Assembly: GCA_002890585.1 (NCBI GenBank) | Contig: MIQB01000083.1 | Location: 1-8,521, forward strand | DNA from: Tannerella sp. oral taxon 808 | GTDB taxonomy: Bacteria > Bacteroidota > Bacteroidia > Bacteroidales > Tannerellaceae | Length of the DNA: 8,521 bases | Direction of reading: 5' to 3' | Shown here: positions 1-5,994 of the stretch, piece after piece | Position numbering within the stretch: position 1 is the stretch's first letter | Layout: each line of letters starts with the position of its first letter | Position numbers and translations under genes: made by a program | Notes under the pieces: model-generated | Databases searched by the model: none | Told to the model about the DNA's origin: nothing | Seen by the model: the letters and a program-made list of their open reading frames with translations, nothing else

Positions 1-35
1 AAAACTGTCTTATATGACATCTTAGCAATTATCTA

Positions 36-52
36 TGTGACTTCGTGTCACA
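36..52. repeat. Small perfect hairpin at the receptor truncation point
   Basis: TGTGAC (36-41) and GTCACA (47-52) form a 6-bp inverted repeat around a 5-base loop. The receptor stop codon (48-50) lies inside the right arm. The 47 bases beyond the gene are clearly AT-richer than the gene. The hairpin could be a recombination site, the end of an element or chance; the DNA beyond the window is needed to tell. Confidence 0.4.
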
Positions 53-1382
53 CCCGGGTACGGTTGAGGTTACCTAACTCAGGGTCACACATAGCCACGG
101 GATTGCTGTTGTTATGCAAGAGGTAGTTGCCCTTCTCGTCGCGCATCTTGTAGAAAGGCTTCATCATGGAGACGGCGATCACGAGCGGGCTGCTCATGGC
201 GCCGTTGGTGCGCATGGCAAAGCCATTCTTGACGGAGTAGCTGAAGGAGGTGTTGGCGCCCACCGTGAGTCGGTTGAACTTGCTATCCACATTCAAGCGG
301 CCGCTGTAGCGTGCAAAGTCGGAGGCTATCACGATGCCCTTGGTGTCTAAATAGCCCAGGCCGAGGTAGTAACCCGTCTTGCCGGTGCGGCCGGAGATGT
401 TCAGGTTGTAGTCCTGATAATGCCCTGTGCGGGTGATGGCGTCGATCCAGTCGGTGGAGCTGGAGCCGTCCCAGTGGTAGTTCTTCGTCAGCTCTTTGTA
501 AGCGTCCTCATAGTTGGTTGCCTTTCCGGCGGCCACCCAGCCTTTGGCGAAGAGGTCCATCGACGATTTGGCGTCGGCGTAGTCCATGTTGTGATTACCC
601 ATAGAGACGGCACCTTGCTTCATCTCGAAGTTGACCGTCGTAGCGCCCTCAGCACCCTTCTTGGTGGTGATGACGATCACGCCATTGCCAGCGCGGGAGC
701 CGTAGATGGCTGTTGCGGCGGCGTCCTTGAGGATGGTGACGTTCTCAATGTCGGCGGGGTTGAGGGTCGACATCGGGTCCGTGTTGTTGTTGTCCGTTGC
801 TGTGCTTCCCTCGTTCTCAGCGTTCACGGGCACACCGTCGATCACATACAGCGGAGCCGTGCCCGAGCTGAGCGATCCGCGGCCACGTACAAAGACGGTG
901 CCGAAGGTGCCCGGCATGCTCGAGGCATTGTTCATCTGCACGCCTGGCACGGTGCCCTCGAGCGACTTCATGAAGCTCGCGTCCGTCTTCTTCGTCAGGG
1001 CGTCCTTGTCCACAATGGCGGCGGCGCCGGTGAACGAGGCGCGGCGCTGCGTGGTATAGCCGGTGACGACGACTTCGTCAAGCAGCTTGTCGTCGCCCTT
1101 GAGGGCTACTGCAACGCGGGGCGCTACGGCCACTTCTTGTGTCTGGAATCCGATGTAGGAAACGACTAACGTCTTGGCGCCCGCAGGCACCTGTAGGGTG
1201 AAGTTGCCGTCGAGGTCCGTCACGGTGCCCGTCGTCGTACCCTTCACTAACACCGAGGCGCCGATGACCGGCTCCCCATCGTCGGCCGAGGTGACTATGC
1301 CCGTCACGCTCGACACTTGGGCCGTAGCCCAGCCGACCCCCAGTAGGAGGTAGGCTAACATGTACAGTACTTTCTTTTGCAT
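48..1382 (-). CDS. Truncated SusC/RagA-family TonB-linked outer-membrane receptor (N-terminal part)
   Basis: This encodes the front part of a SusC-type TonB-dependent transporter, which normally imports glycans or peptides across the outer membrane with a SusD lipoprotein lid. Residues 1-22 form a signal peptide ending TAQ. Residues 25-100 are the carboxypeptidase-regulatory-like domain (VTGIVTSADDGEPVIGASV, then GTVTDLDGNFTL and VVSYIGF). DEVVVTGY at 102-109 is the usual SusC motif before the plug, and the plug spans about 115-243 (LYVIDGVPV, NPADIENVTILKDAAATAIYG, GVIVITTKKG). Only the first barrel strands follow. The protein stops at residue 444, while the family is usually about 1000 residues, and the other two frames also close within about 40 bases. 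It therefore lacks most of the barrel and should not work as a transporter. It may be a remnant, a silent cassette for recombination, or a gene cut by an element. No SusD partner is visible. The ATG at 1382 is supported by the signal peptide and the promoter upstream. Confidence 0.85.
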   Translation of the reverse strand: MQKKVLYMLAYLLLGVGWATAQVSSVTGIVTSADDGEPVIGASVLVKGTTTGTVTDLDGNFTLQVPAGAKTLVVSYIGFQTQEVAVAPRVAVALKGDDKLLDEVVVTGYTTQRRASFTGAAAIVDKDALTKKTDASFMKSLEGTVPGVQMNNASSMPGTFGTVFVRGRGSLSSGTAPLYVIDGVPVNAENEGSTATDNNNTDPMSTLNPADIENVTILKDAAATAIYGSRAGNGVIVITTKKGAEGATTVNFEMKQGAVSMGNHNMDYADAKSSMDLFAKGWVAAGKATNYEDAYKELTKNYHWDGSSSTDWIDAITRTGHYQDYNLNISGRTGKTGYYLGLGYLDTKGIVIASDFARYSGRLNVDSKFNRLTVGANTSFSYSVKNGFAMRTNGAMSSPLVIAVSMMKPFYKMRDEKGNYLLHNNSNPVAMCDPELGNLNRTRV

Positions 1383-1418
1383 ACTCTTTTAATAATAGAT
1401 CGGTTTGTTTACGCGGGG

Positions 1419-1449
1419 CAAATCTATGCGTATTGGAATCACATCCTAA
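1419..1449 (-). promoter_or_regulatory. Bacteroidetes-type promoter for the SusC-like gene
   Basis: Read on the minus strand, TAGATTTG (1419-1426) matches the -7 consensus TAnnTTTG exactly. TTAG (1446-1449), a near match to the -33 TTTG, lies 19 bases upstream. Transcription would start about 30 bases before the ATG. The gene thus keeps a plausible promoter despite its truncation. Confidence 0.55.
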
Positions 1450-1517
1450 TACATCCCCTCAATAAAGAATTAGGGTAAGAAAAAAGAGGCCCTCGGATAA
1501 CAATAATCTAATGGGGA

Positions 1518-1556
1518 GGGGCGGTCGATGATTAATTATTAATGATTACCCGCCCC
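1518..1556. repeat. Nested inverted repeat with GC arms and an AT palindrome in the loop
   Basis: GGGGCGG (1518-1524) pairs with CCGCCCC (1550-1556). The loop holds the 13-base palindrome ATTAATTATTAAT (1531-1543) followed by GATTACC. The same 13-base core occurs inverted at 3245-3257, and a related TTAATGATTAATGATTAC occurs at 3171-3188, so this is a dispersed intergenic motif. It sits between the receptor promoter and the larger repeat block and may mark a repeat-element boundary. Confidence 0.5.
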
Positions 1557-1574
1557 CCGCCCCCGGTCCGGCGG

Positions 1575-1883
1575 CCATCATCCACCGCCCCATCATCCCC
1601 CGCCCAGGGTTTCGCCCTGGGCTATCATCCGGCGGCCCTACAGGCCGCACCGGGGTGCCCCCCCATTTATTCGTGGGATCATTCGCCCCTACCGGATCAT
1701 TCGGGCCATCATCCACCGCCCCATCATCCCCCGCCCAGGGTTTCGCCCTGGGCTATCGTCCGGCGGCCCTACAGGCCGCACCGGGGTGGCGCCCATTTAT
1801 TCGTGAGATCATTCGACCCTACCGGATCATTCGCCCCATCATCCCCCTCCCCATCATCCCCCGCCCAGGGTTTCGCCCTGGGC
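1575..1883. repeat. 2.4 tandem copies of a ~131-bp hairpin-rich repeat
   Basis: Copies lie at 1575-1705 (131 bp), 1706-1835 (130 bp) and, partially, 1836-1883. Each starts with CCATCATCC and contains an 8-bp-stem hairpin with arms GCCCAGGG and CCCTGGGC and loop TTTCG (1602-1622, 1733-1753, 1863-1883). The two full copies also carry a 6-bp-stem hairpin with arms GCGGCC and GGCCGC and loop CTACA (1632-1648, 1763-1779). The full copies differ at only a few bases. Long open frames cross the block in two registers, giving proline-rich translations with a repeated AQGFALGY string. There is no domain or codon-position signal, so I do not call a gene. It resembles REP-type palindromic intergenic elements. 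Confidence 0.8.
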
Positions 1884-1952
1884 GGATCAGACCACCTCAC
1901 ACATTGCTGTTCGATGGTCTTGTAGCATGTGCGCTAATACCCCCATTAGTCC

Positions 1953-2130
1953 AGGTGGGTGTCAGCCATATGGGTTAGTGGGTGCCAGCCACATAAGCAG
2001 GTGGGTGTCAGCCATATGGGTTAGTGGGTGTCAGCCACATGGGTTAGGTGGGCCGACCCACGTAGCTTAGGTGGGTCGACCCACATAGCTTAGGTGGGCC
2101 GAGTCACATGGATTAGTGGGCGTGTATGCG
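1953..2130. repeat. Degenerate 22-24-bp tandem repeat array, about eight units
   Basis: Units begin AGGTGGG or AGTGGG at 1953, 1977, 1999, 2023, 2046, 2069, 2092 and 2115 (the last partial). Early units read like GTGGGTGTCAGCCACATGGG. Units 5 and 6 carry GTGGGCCGACCCAC and GTGGGTCGACCCAC, the latter (2071-2084) a perfect 14-base palindrome. Spacing varies by only one or two bases and there are no unique spacers, so it is not a CRISPR array. It ends about 145 bases before the mscS start, upstream of that gene's promoter. Confidence 0.75.
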
Positions 2131-2134
2131 CACA

Positions 2135-2180
2135 GGCTTCTCGTCCCCCTCACTCGGGGCAGCAAGGGGGATGAGGAGCC
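2135..2180 (+). other. Long stem-loop upstream of the mscS-type gene
   Basis: The arms 2135-2150 and 2165-2180 pair over 16 positions, with a 14-base loop. In plus-strand RNA 14 pairs are Watson-Crick and two are G-U wobbles (2139-2176 and 2143-2172). On the minus strand those two would be A-C mismatches, so the fold favours a plus-strand transcript. No T-run follows, so it is not a classical terminator. It lies about 50 bases before the predicted -7 box of the channel gene. Confidence 0.45.
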
Positions 2181-2229
2181 TAATAGGTCTGGTCGAAAGC
2201 AGGAGGCGACAGCCCTCTATACCCCCTGT

Positions 2230-2237
2230 TACCTTTG
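2230..2237 (+). promoter_or_regulatory. Predicted -7 box for the mscS-type gene
   Basis: TACCTTTG matches TAnnTTTG exactly and lies 37 bases before the ATG at 2275. No good TTTG-like -33 box is seen about 19 bases upstream. Its position supports a start downstream of it, not the GTG at 2116. Confidence 0.5.
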
Positions 2238-2274
2238 CGGCAACCATTTCACAACCCTTAATCCCTACCCCCCT

Positions 2275-3144
2275 ATGCCCTCCATCCACAACCTCGGCCT
2301 CCACCTCGACGCCGATTTCCATAGCAAAGTCATCCTCTCCGTCATCGTCCTCTTGGCCGTTTGGCTGATCCGCCTTCTCATCCTGCGCTTGGTGTGGAAG
2401 AGCACGACGAACCACAAGGTGCGTTATCGCTGGAAGCGCGCCCTCTCCTACGCCGCCCCCGCCTGCCTCTTCCTCTTCGTGGCCTTAGTCTGGATCAACG
2501 CCTTCCGGCACGTCAGCACCTTCCTCGGCCTCCTTTCGGCCGGCATCGCCATCGCCCTCAAAGACCTTTTGGAGAACATGGCCGGTTGGCTCTTCATCGT
2601 CATCCGCAAGCCCTTTGCCGTGGGCGACCGCGTGCAAATAGGCGACGACCGCGGCGACATCATCGACATCCGCCTCTTCCAGTTCACCATCCTCGAGATC
2701 GGCAACCGCATCGACGCCGAACAGAGCACCGGACGCATCATTCACATCCCCAACGGCCGCATCTTCACCATGCCTCAGGCCAACTACGATCAAGGCTTTC
2801 GATATATCTGGAACGAAGTCCGGGTGCGCCTCACCTTCGACAGCAATTGGCAACATGCGCGTGAGATCTTGCTCGAGGTGCTCAACCGTTACGGTGGCGA
2901 CGTCGTCCCCGCTGCCGAGCAAGGGCTGGACGAAGCCAGCAAGATGTATTACGTCCACTACCAGCACCTCACCCCCATCGTCTACATCGCGCTGATGGAA
3001 GATGGCATCACGCTGACCGGCCGTTATCTCTGCGAGCCGCGACGCATCCGCAGCACCGAGTCCGCCATCTGGGAAGACCTCCTAACGGCCTACGCCACCC
3101 ATGCCGACATCCGCTGGGCATACCCCACACGGCGGCTCGTCTGA
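2275..3144 (+). CDS. MscS-family small-conductance mechanosensitive ion channel
   Basis: This is a 289-residue inner-membrane channel of the MscS family, which opens under membrane tension to release solutes after hypo-osmotic shock. Hydrophobic segments lie at about 17-38 and 57-75. The pore-lining third helix at about 79-108 (TFLGLLSAGIAIALKDLLEN) runs into the diagnostic GWLFIVIRKPFAVGDRVQIG at 104-123. The following beta domain (to about 180, with HIPNGRIFTMPQANY) and the alpha/beta C-terminal domain match the family order and length. I chose the ATG at 2275: the frame is open back to a GTG at 2116, but those 53 codons have no family resemblance, begin in the tandem repeats and overlap the promoter. 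The gene is monocistronic and convergent with yhhQ. Two clear hydrophobic segments before the pore helix fit a minimal MscS. Confidence 0.92.
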   Translation: MPSIHNLGLHLDADFHSKVILSVIVLLAVWLIRLLILRLVWKSTTNHKVRYRWKRALSYAAPACLFLFVALVWINAFRHVSTFLGLLSAGIAIALKDLLENMAGWLFIVIRKPFAVGDRVQIGDDRGDIIDIRLFQFTILEIGNRIDAEQSTGRIIHIPNGRIFTMPQANYDQGFRYIWNEVRVRLTFDSNWQHAREILLEVLNRYGGDVVPAAEQGLDEASKMYYVHYQHLTPIVYIALMEDGITLTGRYLCEPRRIRSTESAIWEDLLTAYATHADIRWAYPTRRLV

Positions 3145-3160
3145 GAAGAGGCGGGGGGGA

Positions 3161-3261
3161 TGGTTAATGGTTAATGATTAATGATTACTCGCCGGTGCGG
3201 CACCCTCATAACGAAGGCCCCGTTCAGGGGGGTAATCATTGGTCATTAATAATTAATCATT
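3161..3261. repeat. Imperfect AT-rich inverted repeat between convergent genes
   Basis: The left arm (3161-3188) and right arm (3232-3261) share a perfect inner 9-bp stem, AATGATTAC (3180-3188) with GTAATCATT (3232-3240), plus a looser outer match. The right arm contains ATTAATAATTAAT (3245-3257), the inverse of the palindrome at 1531-1543. The centre holds a small CCCC-GTTCA-GGGG hairpin (3218-3230). Placed between two converging genes, it could end transcription from both sides, but no T-run follows a stable stem, so that role is unproven. Confidence 0.5.
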
Positions 3262-3289
3262 GAAAGGGCGTATGCAGGGTACCCCCCCT

Positions 3290-3988
3290 CTACAACTCCT
3301 TAATCTTCCACACACTGTACGAAATACCCTCATCGTAAGCATCCGTACCATCGACACGCTTGATGTAACGCACCACACGGATGGTGATAGGCAGAATGAT
3401 CACCTCGTAGAGCGTCTTCAGCAGCGCCTGCACAGCAATCATCTTCAGCAGCTCCTCCGCCGGGATGAGTCCACCGAAAGCGATCGGGAAGAAGAGCAGC
3501 GAGTCAGCACTCTCGCCAGCCAGTGTGGACAGGATGGCGCGGGCAGAGAAGTGGCGCCCATGCGAGTGGATCTTCATGCGGCTCATCACATACGCATTGA
3601 GGAACGACCCGACGAGGAAGGCCAACAGGCTGGCAGCAGCGATGCGTGGCGCCAGCCCAAAGACGAAGTTGAAAGCCTCCTCCCCCTCCCAAAAGGGAGC
3701 AGCAGGCAGCATGACGGCCACCCGACTGAGGGCAATGACAAGGAAGTTCATAGCAAACCCCAACCAAATGATGAGGCGCGCCTTGCGGTAGCCCCACACC
3801 TCAGCGATGCAGTCGTTAATGATGTAAGAAATGGGGAAGACGAGCAACCCCGCAGTGACAGAGAGTACATGCCCACCGGGCATCTCCCAAAGCCTCACGA
3901 CCTTGGTCTCTAACAGATTCGACGCTACAAGGCAAGTGCAGAAGAGCACACCGAGCATCATAAAGGGAACGGATACTTTACTTTTCAT
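3290..3988 (-). CDS. yhhQ: YhhQ-type (DUF165/VUT family) queuosine precursor transporter
   Basis: This 232-residue inner-membrane protein matches the YhhQ family, which takes up 7-deazaguanine precursors (preQ0/preQ1) used to make queuosine at the wobble base of some tRNAs. Family motifs visible are ASNLLETKVV (22-31), FPISYIINDCIAEVWGYRKA (51-70), SARAILSTLAGESADSLLFF (148-167) and KTLYEVIILPITIRV (191-205). Hydrophobic segments fall at about 7-25, 40-58, 71-95, 113-134, 158-176 and 185-206. The length is typical. The start is the ATG at 3988, directly after a leader that resembles a preQ1-I riboswitch, which independently supports the substrate. It is divergent from the C1 peptidase gene and convergent with the mscS-type gene. 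No queuosine biosynthesis genes lie in the window, which fits a salvage role, although such genes could be elsewhere. Confidence 0.9.
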   Translation of the reverse strand: MKSKVSVPFMMLGVLFCTCLVASNLLETKVVRLWEMPGGHVLSVTAGLLVFPISYIINDCIAEVWGYRKARLIIWLGFAMNFLVIALSRVAVMLPAAPFWEGEEAFNFVFGLAPRIAAASLLAFLVGSFLNAYVMSRMKIHSHGRHFSARAILSTLAGESADSLLFFPIAFGGLIPAEELLKMIAVQALLKTLYEVIILPITIRVVRYIKRVDGTDAYDEGISYSVWKIKEL

Positions 3989-3992
3989 TTAT

Positions 3993-4022
3993 CTTGTTTT
4001 TAACGTGGTGTTCAAGCACACG
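3993..4022 (-). promoter_or_regulatory. Candidate preQ1-I riboswitch in the yhhQ leader
   Basis: On the minus strand, P1 pairs CGTG (4022-4019) with CACG (4007-4004). The loop holds CTTG (4016-4013) followed by AACAC. An A-rich tail TTAAAAA (4003-3997) leads to CAAG (3996-3993), which pairs with the loop CTTG to give an H-type pseudoknot. This is the architecture of preQ1-I aptamers: short stem, loop with an ACACC-like 3' part, A-rich strand and pseudoknot. The tail ends four bases before the ATG, so ligand binding could block translation initiation. Weak points: P1 is only four base pairs, and a competing GTGT/ACAC hairpin exists. No covariance search could be run. Confidence 0.62.
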
Positions 4023-4062
4023 GGGAAAGACGGGGGGGCGCACCACGCGTGGAGCGCGGCGC

Positions 4063-4070
4063 CAAAAGTA
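4063..4070 (-). promoter_or_regulatory. Predicted -7 box for yhhQ
   Basis: Minus-strand TACTTTTG matches TAnnTTTG exactly. It would give a leader of roughly 65-70 bases, long enough to contain the whole riboswitch candidate. A clear -33 box at normal spacing is not seen. The leader also contains the 10-base palindrome CCACGCGTGG (4043-4052). Confidence 0.5.
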
Positions 4071-4091
4071 GACGTCTCGCCATTCCCATCG

Positions 4092-4124
4092 CTTGCAAGT
4101 CCTAACTCGGAGCGTCTATATTTG
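4092..4124 (+). promoter_or_regulatory. Predicted promoter for the C1 peptidase operon
   Basis: TATATTTG (4117-4124) is an exact TAnnTTTG -7 box, 34 bases before the ATG. CTTG (4092-4095) is a -33-like element with a 21-base spacer. It is part of the palindrome CTTGCAAG (4092-4099), which lies between the two divergent promoters. Confidence 0.55.
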
Positions 4125-4158
4125 CGCACCAATCATAAAATATTACAGTATTAAAGAC

Positions 4159-5373
4159 ATGAAAAGATGGATTACTATGGCGGGTGTAGGCTGCATGATG
4201 GCAGCACTCTCCGCGACGTATGCACAGGATGCAAAGAAGGACGAAGCAAAGCCCGAAGGCTTGCATTTCACCACCGTTAAGGAAATCAAGGTGACACCCA
4301 TTAAGAACCAACACCGCACGGGCACATGCTGGTCGTTCTCCGGTGTAGGCATGATCGAGGCTGAGCTGTTGCGCATCGGCAAAGGCGAGGTAGATCTTTC
4401 CGAGATGTTCATCGTCAACCACTCTTACAAGGACAAGGCCGACAAATACGTCCGCCTGCATGGCCTGATAAACTTCGCCCAGGGCGGATCGTTTGCTGAC
4501 GTCCTCTACGTCTTCAAGCACTACGGCGCCATGCCCGGCGAGCTCTACAAAGGCCTCGAGTACGGCGAAGACAGCCACGTGCACAACGAGCTGGCCGAGG
4601 TAGCCACGAGCTACGTCAAAGCCATCGTCAGCAACAAGAACGGCAAGCTCTCCCCCGTCTGGAAGAAAGGCTTCGATGCCATCATTGACTCCTACCTCGG
4701 CAAGATCCCCGAGAAGTTCACCTACAAAGGCAAGCAGTACACCCCGAAGAGCTACGGCGAATCGCTCGGCCTCAACTTCAACGACTACGTCTCTCTCACC
4801 TCCTTCACCCACCATCCCTTCTATGCCCCCTTTGCCATCGAGATCGAAGACAACTGGCGCTGGGCTGAGAGCTACAACATCCCCCTCAACGAGCTCATGG
4901 AAGTGATCGACAACGCCATCAACTCAGGCTACACGCTGGCTTGGGGCACCGACGTGAGCGAGAAAGGCTTCACCCGCAATGGCCTCGGCATCGCCGCCGA
5001 CGTGAAGGCACTCGAGACCTCCGGCTCCGACCAAGCGCGTTGGGTAGGCCTCTCCCGTTCAGCCAAAGACGAAGAGCTGCGTAAGATGATCGAGCAGCCG
5101 GGCTGCAAGGAGATCAAGGTCACGCAGGAGCTCCGCCAGCAAGGCTTCGACAACTTCCAAACCACTGACGACCACGGCATGCTCCTCTACGGCATCGCCC
5201 GGGATCAGACAGGGCGGAAGTATTACATGGTGAAGAACTCTTGGGGTACGGACACGAAGTACAAAGGCATCTGGTACGTCACTGAGGCATTCGTGGCCTA
5301 CAAGACGATCAACGTAGCCGTGCACAAAGACGCCCTGCCTAAGGCGCTGCGCACGAAGCTGGGAATCAAATAA
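4159..5373 (+). CDS. Secreted C1B-type cysteine peptidase (bleomycin hydrolase / aminopeptidase C-like)
   Basis: This 404-residue papain-superfamily peptidase belongs to the bleomycin hydrolase/PepC branch, whose members act mainly as aminopeptidases. The catalytic set is complete: oxyanion Gln51 and nucleophile Cys57 in NQHRTGTCWSFSG, His339 in DDHGMLLYG and Asn360 in VKNSWGT. SEMFIVNHSY (81-90) and the long insert between Cys and His are typical of this branch. Residues 1-22 look like a signal peptide (ATYA then QDAKK), so it probably acts in the periplasm or outside the cell, unlike cytosolic PepC. The C-terminus ends LGIK; in the family the C-terminal tail lies in the active site and is trimmed. 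I chose the ATG at 4159: a TTG at 4093 is in frame, but the promoter lies between them and the signal peptide begins at 4159. The next gene follows after 17 bases, suggesting an operon. A role in peptide feeding is inferred. Confidence 0.9.
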   Translation: MKRWITMAGVGCMMAALSATYAQDAKKDEAKPEGLHFTTVKEIKVTPIKNQHRTGTCWSFSGVGMIEAELLRIGKGEVDLSEMFIVNHSYKDKADKYVRLHGLINFAQGGSFADVLYVFKHYGAMPGELYKGLEYGEDSHVHNELAEVATSYVKAIVSNKNGKLSPVWKKGFDAIIDSYLGKIPEKFTYKGKQYTPKSYGESLGLNFNDYVSLTSFTHHPFYAPFAIEIEDNWRWAESYNIPLNELMEVIDNAINSGYTLAWGTDVSEKGFTRNGLGIAADVKALETSGSDQARWVGLSRSAKDEELRKMIEQPGCKEIKVTQELRQQGFDNFQTTDDHGMLLYGIARDQTGRKYYMVKNSWGTDTKYKGIWYVTEAFVAYKTINVAVHKDALPKALRTKLGIK

Positions 5374-5390
5374 GAACCATCCGAGTCGTT

Positions 5391-5858
5391 ATGCAGTCTT
5401 TAGTTGACAAAGTAGAACGCGCCGAGGTACGCCGCCGTAAGCTGCGCCGCATCCTTAGCATCACCCTGCCCATCGTGTTGGTCGTGCTGCTGGCTGTGGG
5501 CGGGTTCTATTACTACTTCCCGTTTGCCACAGGCATGAAGTCGGGCAAGCTGAACTACGTCGTTCACAAGGGGATCATGTTTAAGACCTACGAAGGCCGC
5601 CTGATCCAAGCAGGCATCCGTCCGGCTGAGACGGGCGGCTTCCAGTCGAACGAGTTCGTCTTCTCCGTCTCCGACAAAGAGGTGGCCGATCAGCTGATGG
5701 ATGCCGGAGGTAAGACGGTCGAGTTGCATTACACCGAGTATCTCGGCGCCCTGCCCTGGCGCGGCTATTCGCGTTACGTGGTGGATCGCATCGTGAACAT
5801 CTCGGACGATGATAGCGGAGTGGCTCCGCCCACCGAAGGCACACCGGATATCATTTAA
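5391..5858 (+). CDS. Small single-pass membrane protein of unknown function, cotranscribed with the C1 peptidase
   Basis: This 155-residue protein matches no enzyme family that I can name. It has a basic N-terminal region (RRRKLRR, 14-20), one strong transmembrane helix at about 21-43 (ILSITLPIVLVVLLAVGGFY onward) and a soluble domain of about 110 residues rich in beta-type sequence (LNYVVHKGIMFKTYEGRL, EFVFSVSD, VELHYTEYL, RYVVDRIVNI). The positive charges before the helix predict that the C-terminal domain is in the periplasm. The tail is acidic and proline-containing (DDDSGVAPPTEGTPDII). It begins 17 bases after the peptidase stop and is followed by a strong terminator, so the two are probably one operon. 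It could anchor, assist or protect the exported peptidase, but that rests on position only. Confidence 0.8.
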   Translation: MQSLVDKVERAEVRRRKLRRILSITLPIVLVVLLAVGGFYYYFPFATGMKSGKLNYVVHKGIMFKTYEGRLIQAGIRPAETGGFQSNEFVFSVSDKEVADQLMDAGGKTVELHYTEYLGALPWRGYSRYVVDRIVNISDDDSGVAPPTEGTPDII

Positions 5859-5873
5859 TCGTCTATATGAAAT

Positions 5874-5914
5874 GAAGCGCTTTGCCTCCCCCGTAGCAAG
5901 GCGCTTCTGTTTTT
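5874..5914 (+). terminator. Rho-independent terminator of the C1 peptidase operon
   Basis: The arms 5874-5885 and 5896-5907 pair over 12 positions with a single G-U wobble around a 10-base loop, followed by TGTTTTT. It starts 15 bases after the stop codon of the small membrane protein. Confidence 0.85.
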
Positions 5915-5966
5915 GATATACCCCCCCGGAGGCAGAATGAATACCACCACCATCTCCCCCTCCCTT

Positions 5967-5989
5967 ACGCATGGCCATCAGGCATGCGT
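5967..5989. promoter_or_regulatory. Inverted repeat next to the perR promoter, possible operator
   Basis: ACGCATG (5967-5973) and CATGCGT (5983-5989) are perfect 7-base arms with a 9-base spacer, six bases upstream of the predicted -33 element. The sequence is GC-containing and unlike the AT-rich PerR/Fur box known from other bacteria. It may bind another regulator or be a structural repeat. Confidence 0.35.
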
Positions 5990-5994
5990 TTCCG

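Noticed and set aside
420..1169. Long plus-strand open frame opposite the SusC-like gene
   Set aside because: It is an antisense shadow of a clearly recognisable receptor gene, with no domains of its own.
1542..1978. Two overlapping plus-strand open frames with proline-rich translations
   Set aside because: They coincide with the 131-bp palindromic repeats, show the same AQGFALGY string from the hairpin, and have no domain or suitable promoter.
2116..2274. N-terminal extension of the mscS-type gene from a GTG
   Set aside because: It begins in the tandem repeats, crosses the stem-loop and the -7 box, and has no resemblance to MscS proteins; the ATG at 2275 gives a normal family length.
4093..4158. 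TTG start giving 22 extra residues on the C1 peptidase
   Set aside because: The predicted -7 box at 4117-4124 lies inside this stretch, and the signal peptide starts at the ATG at 4159.
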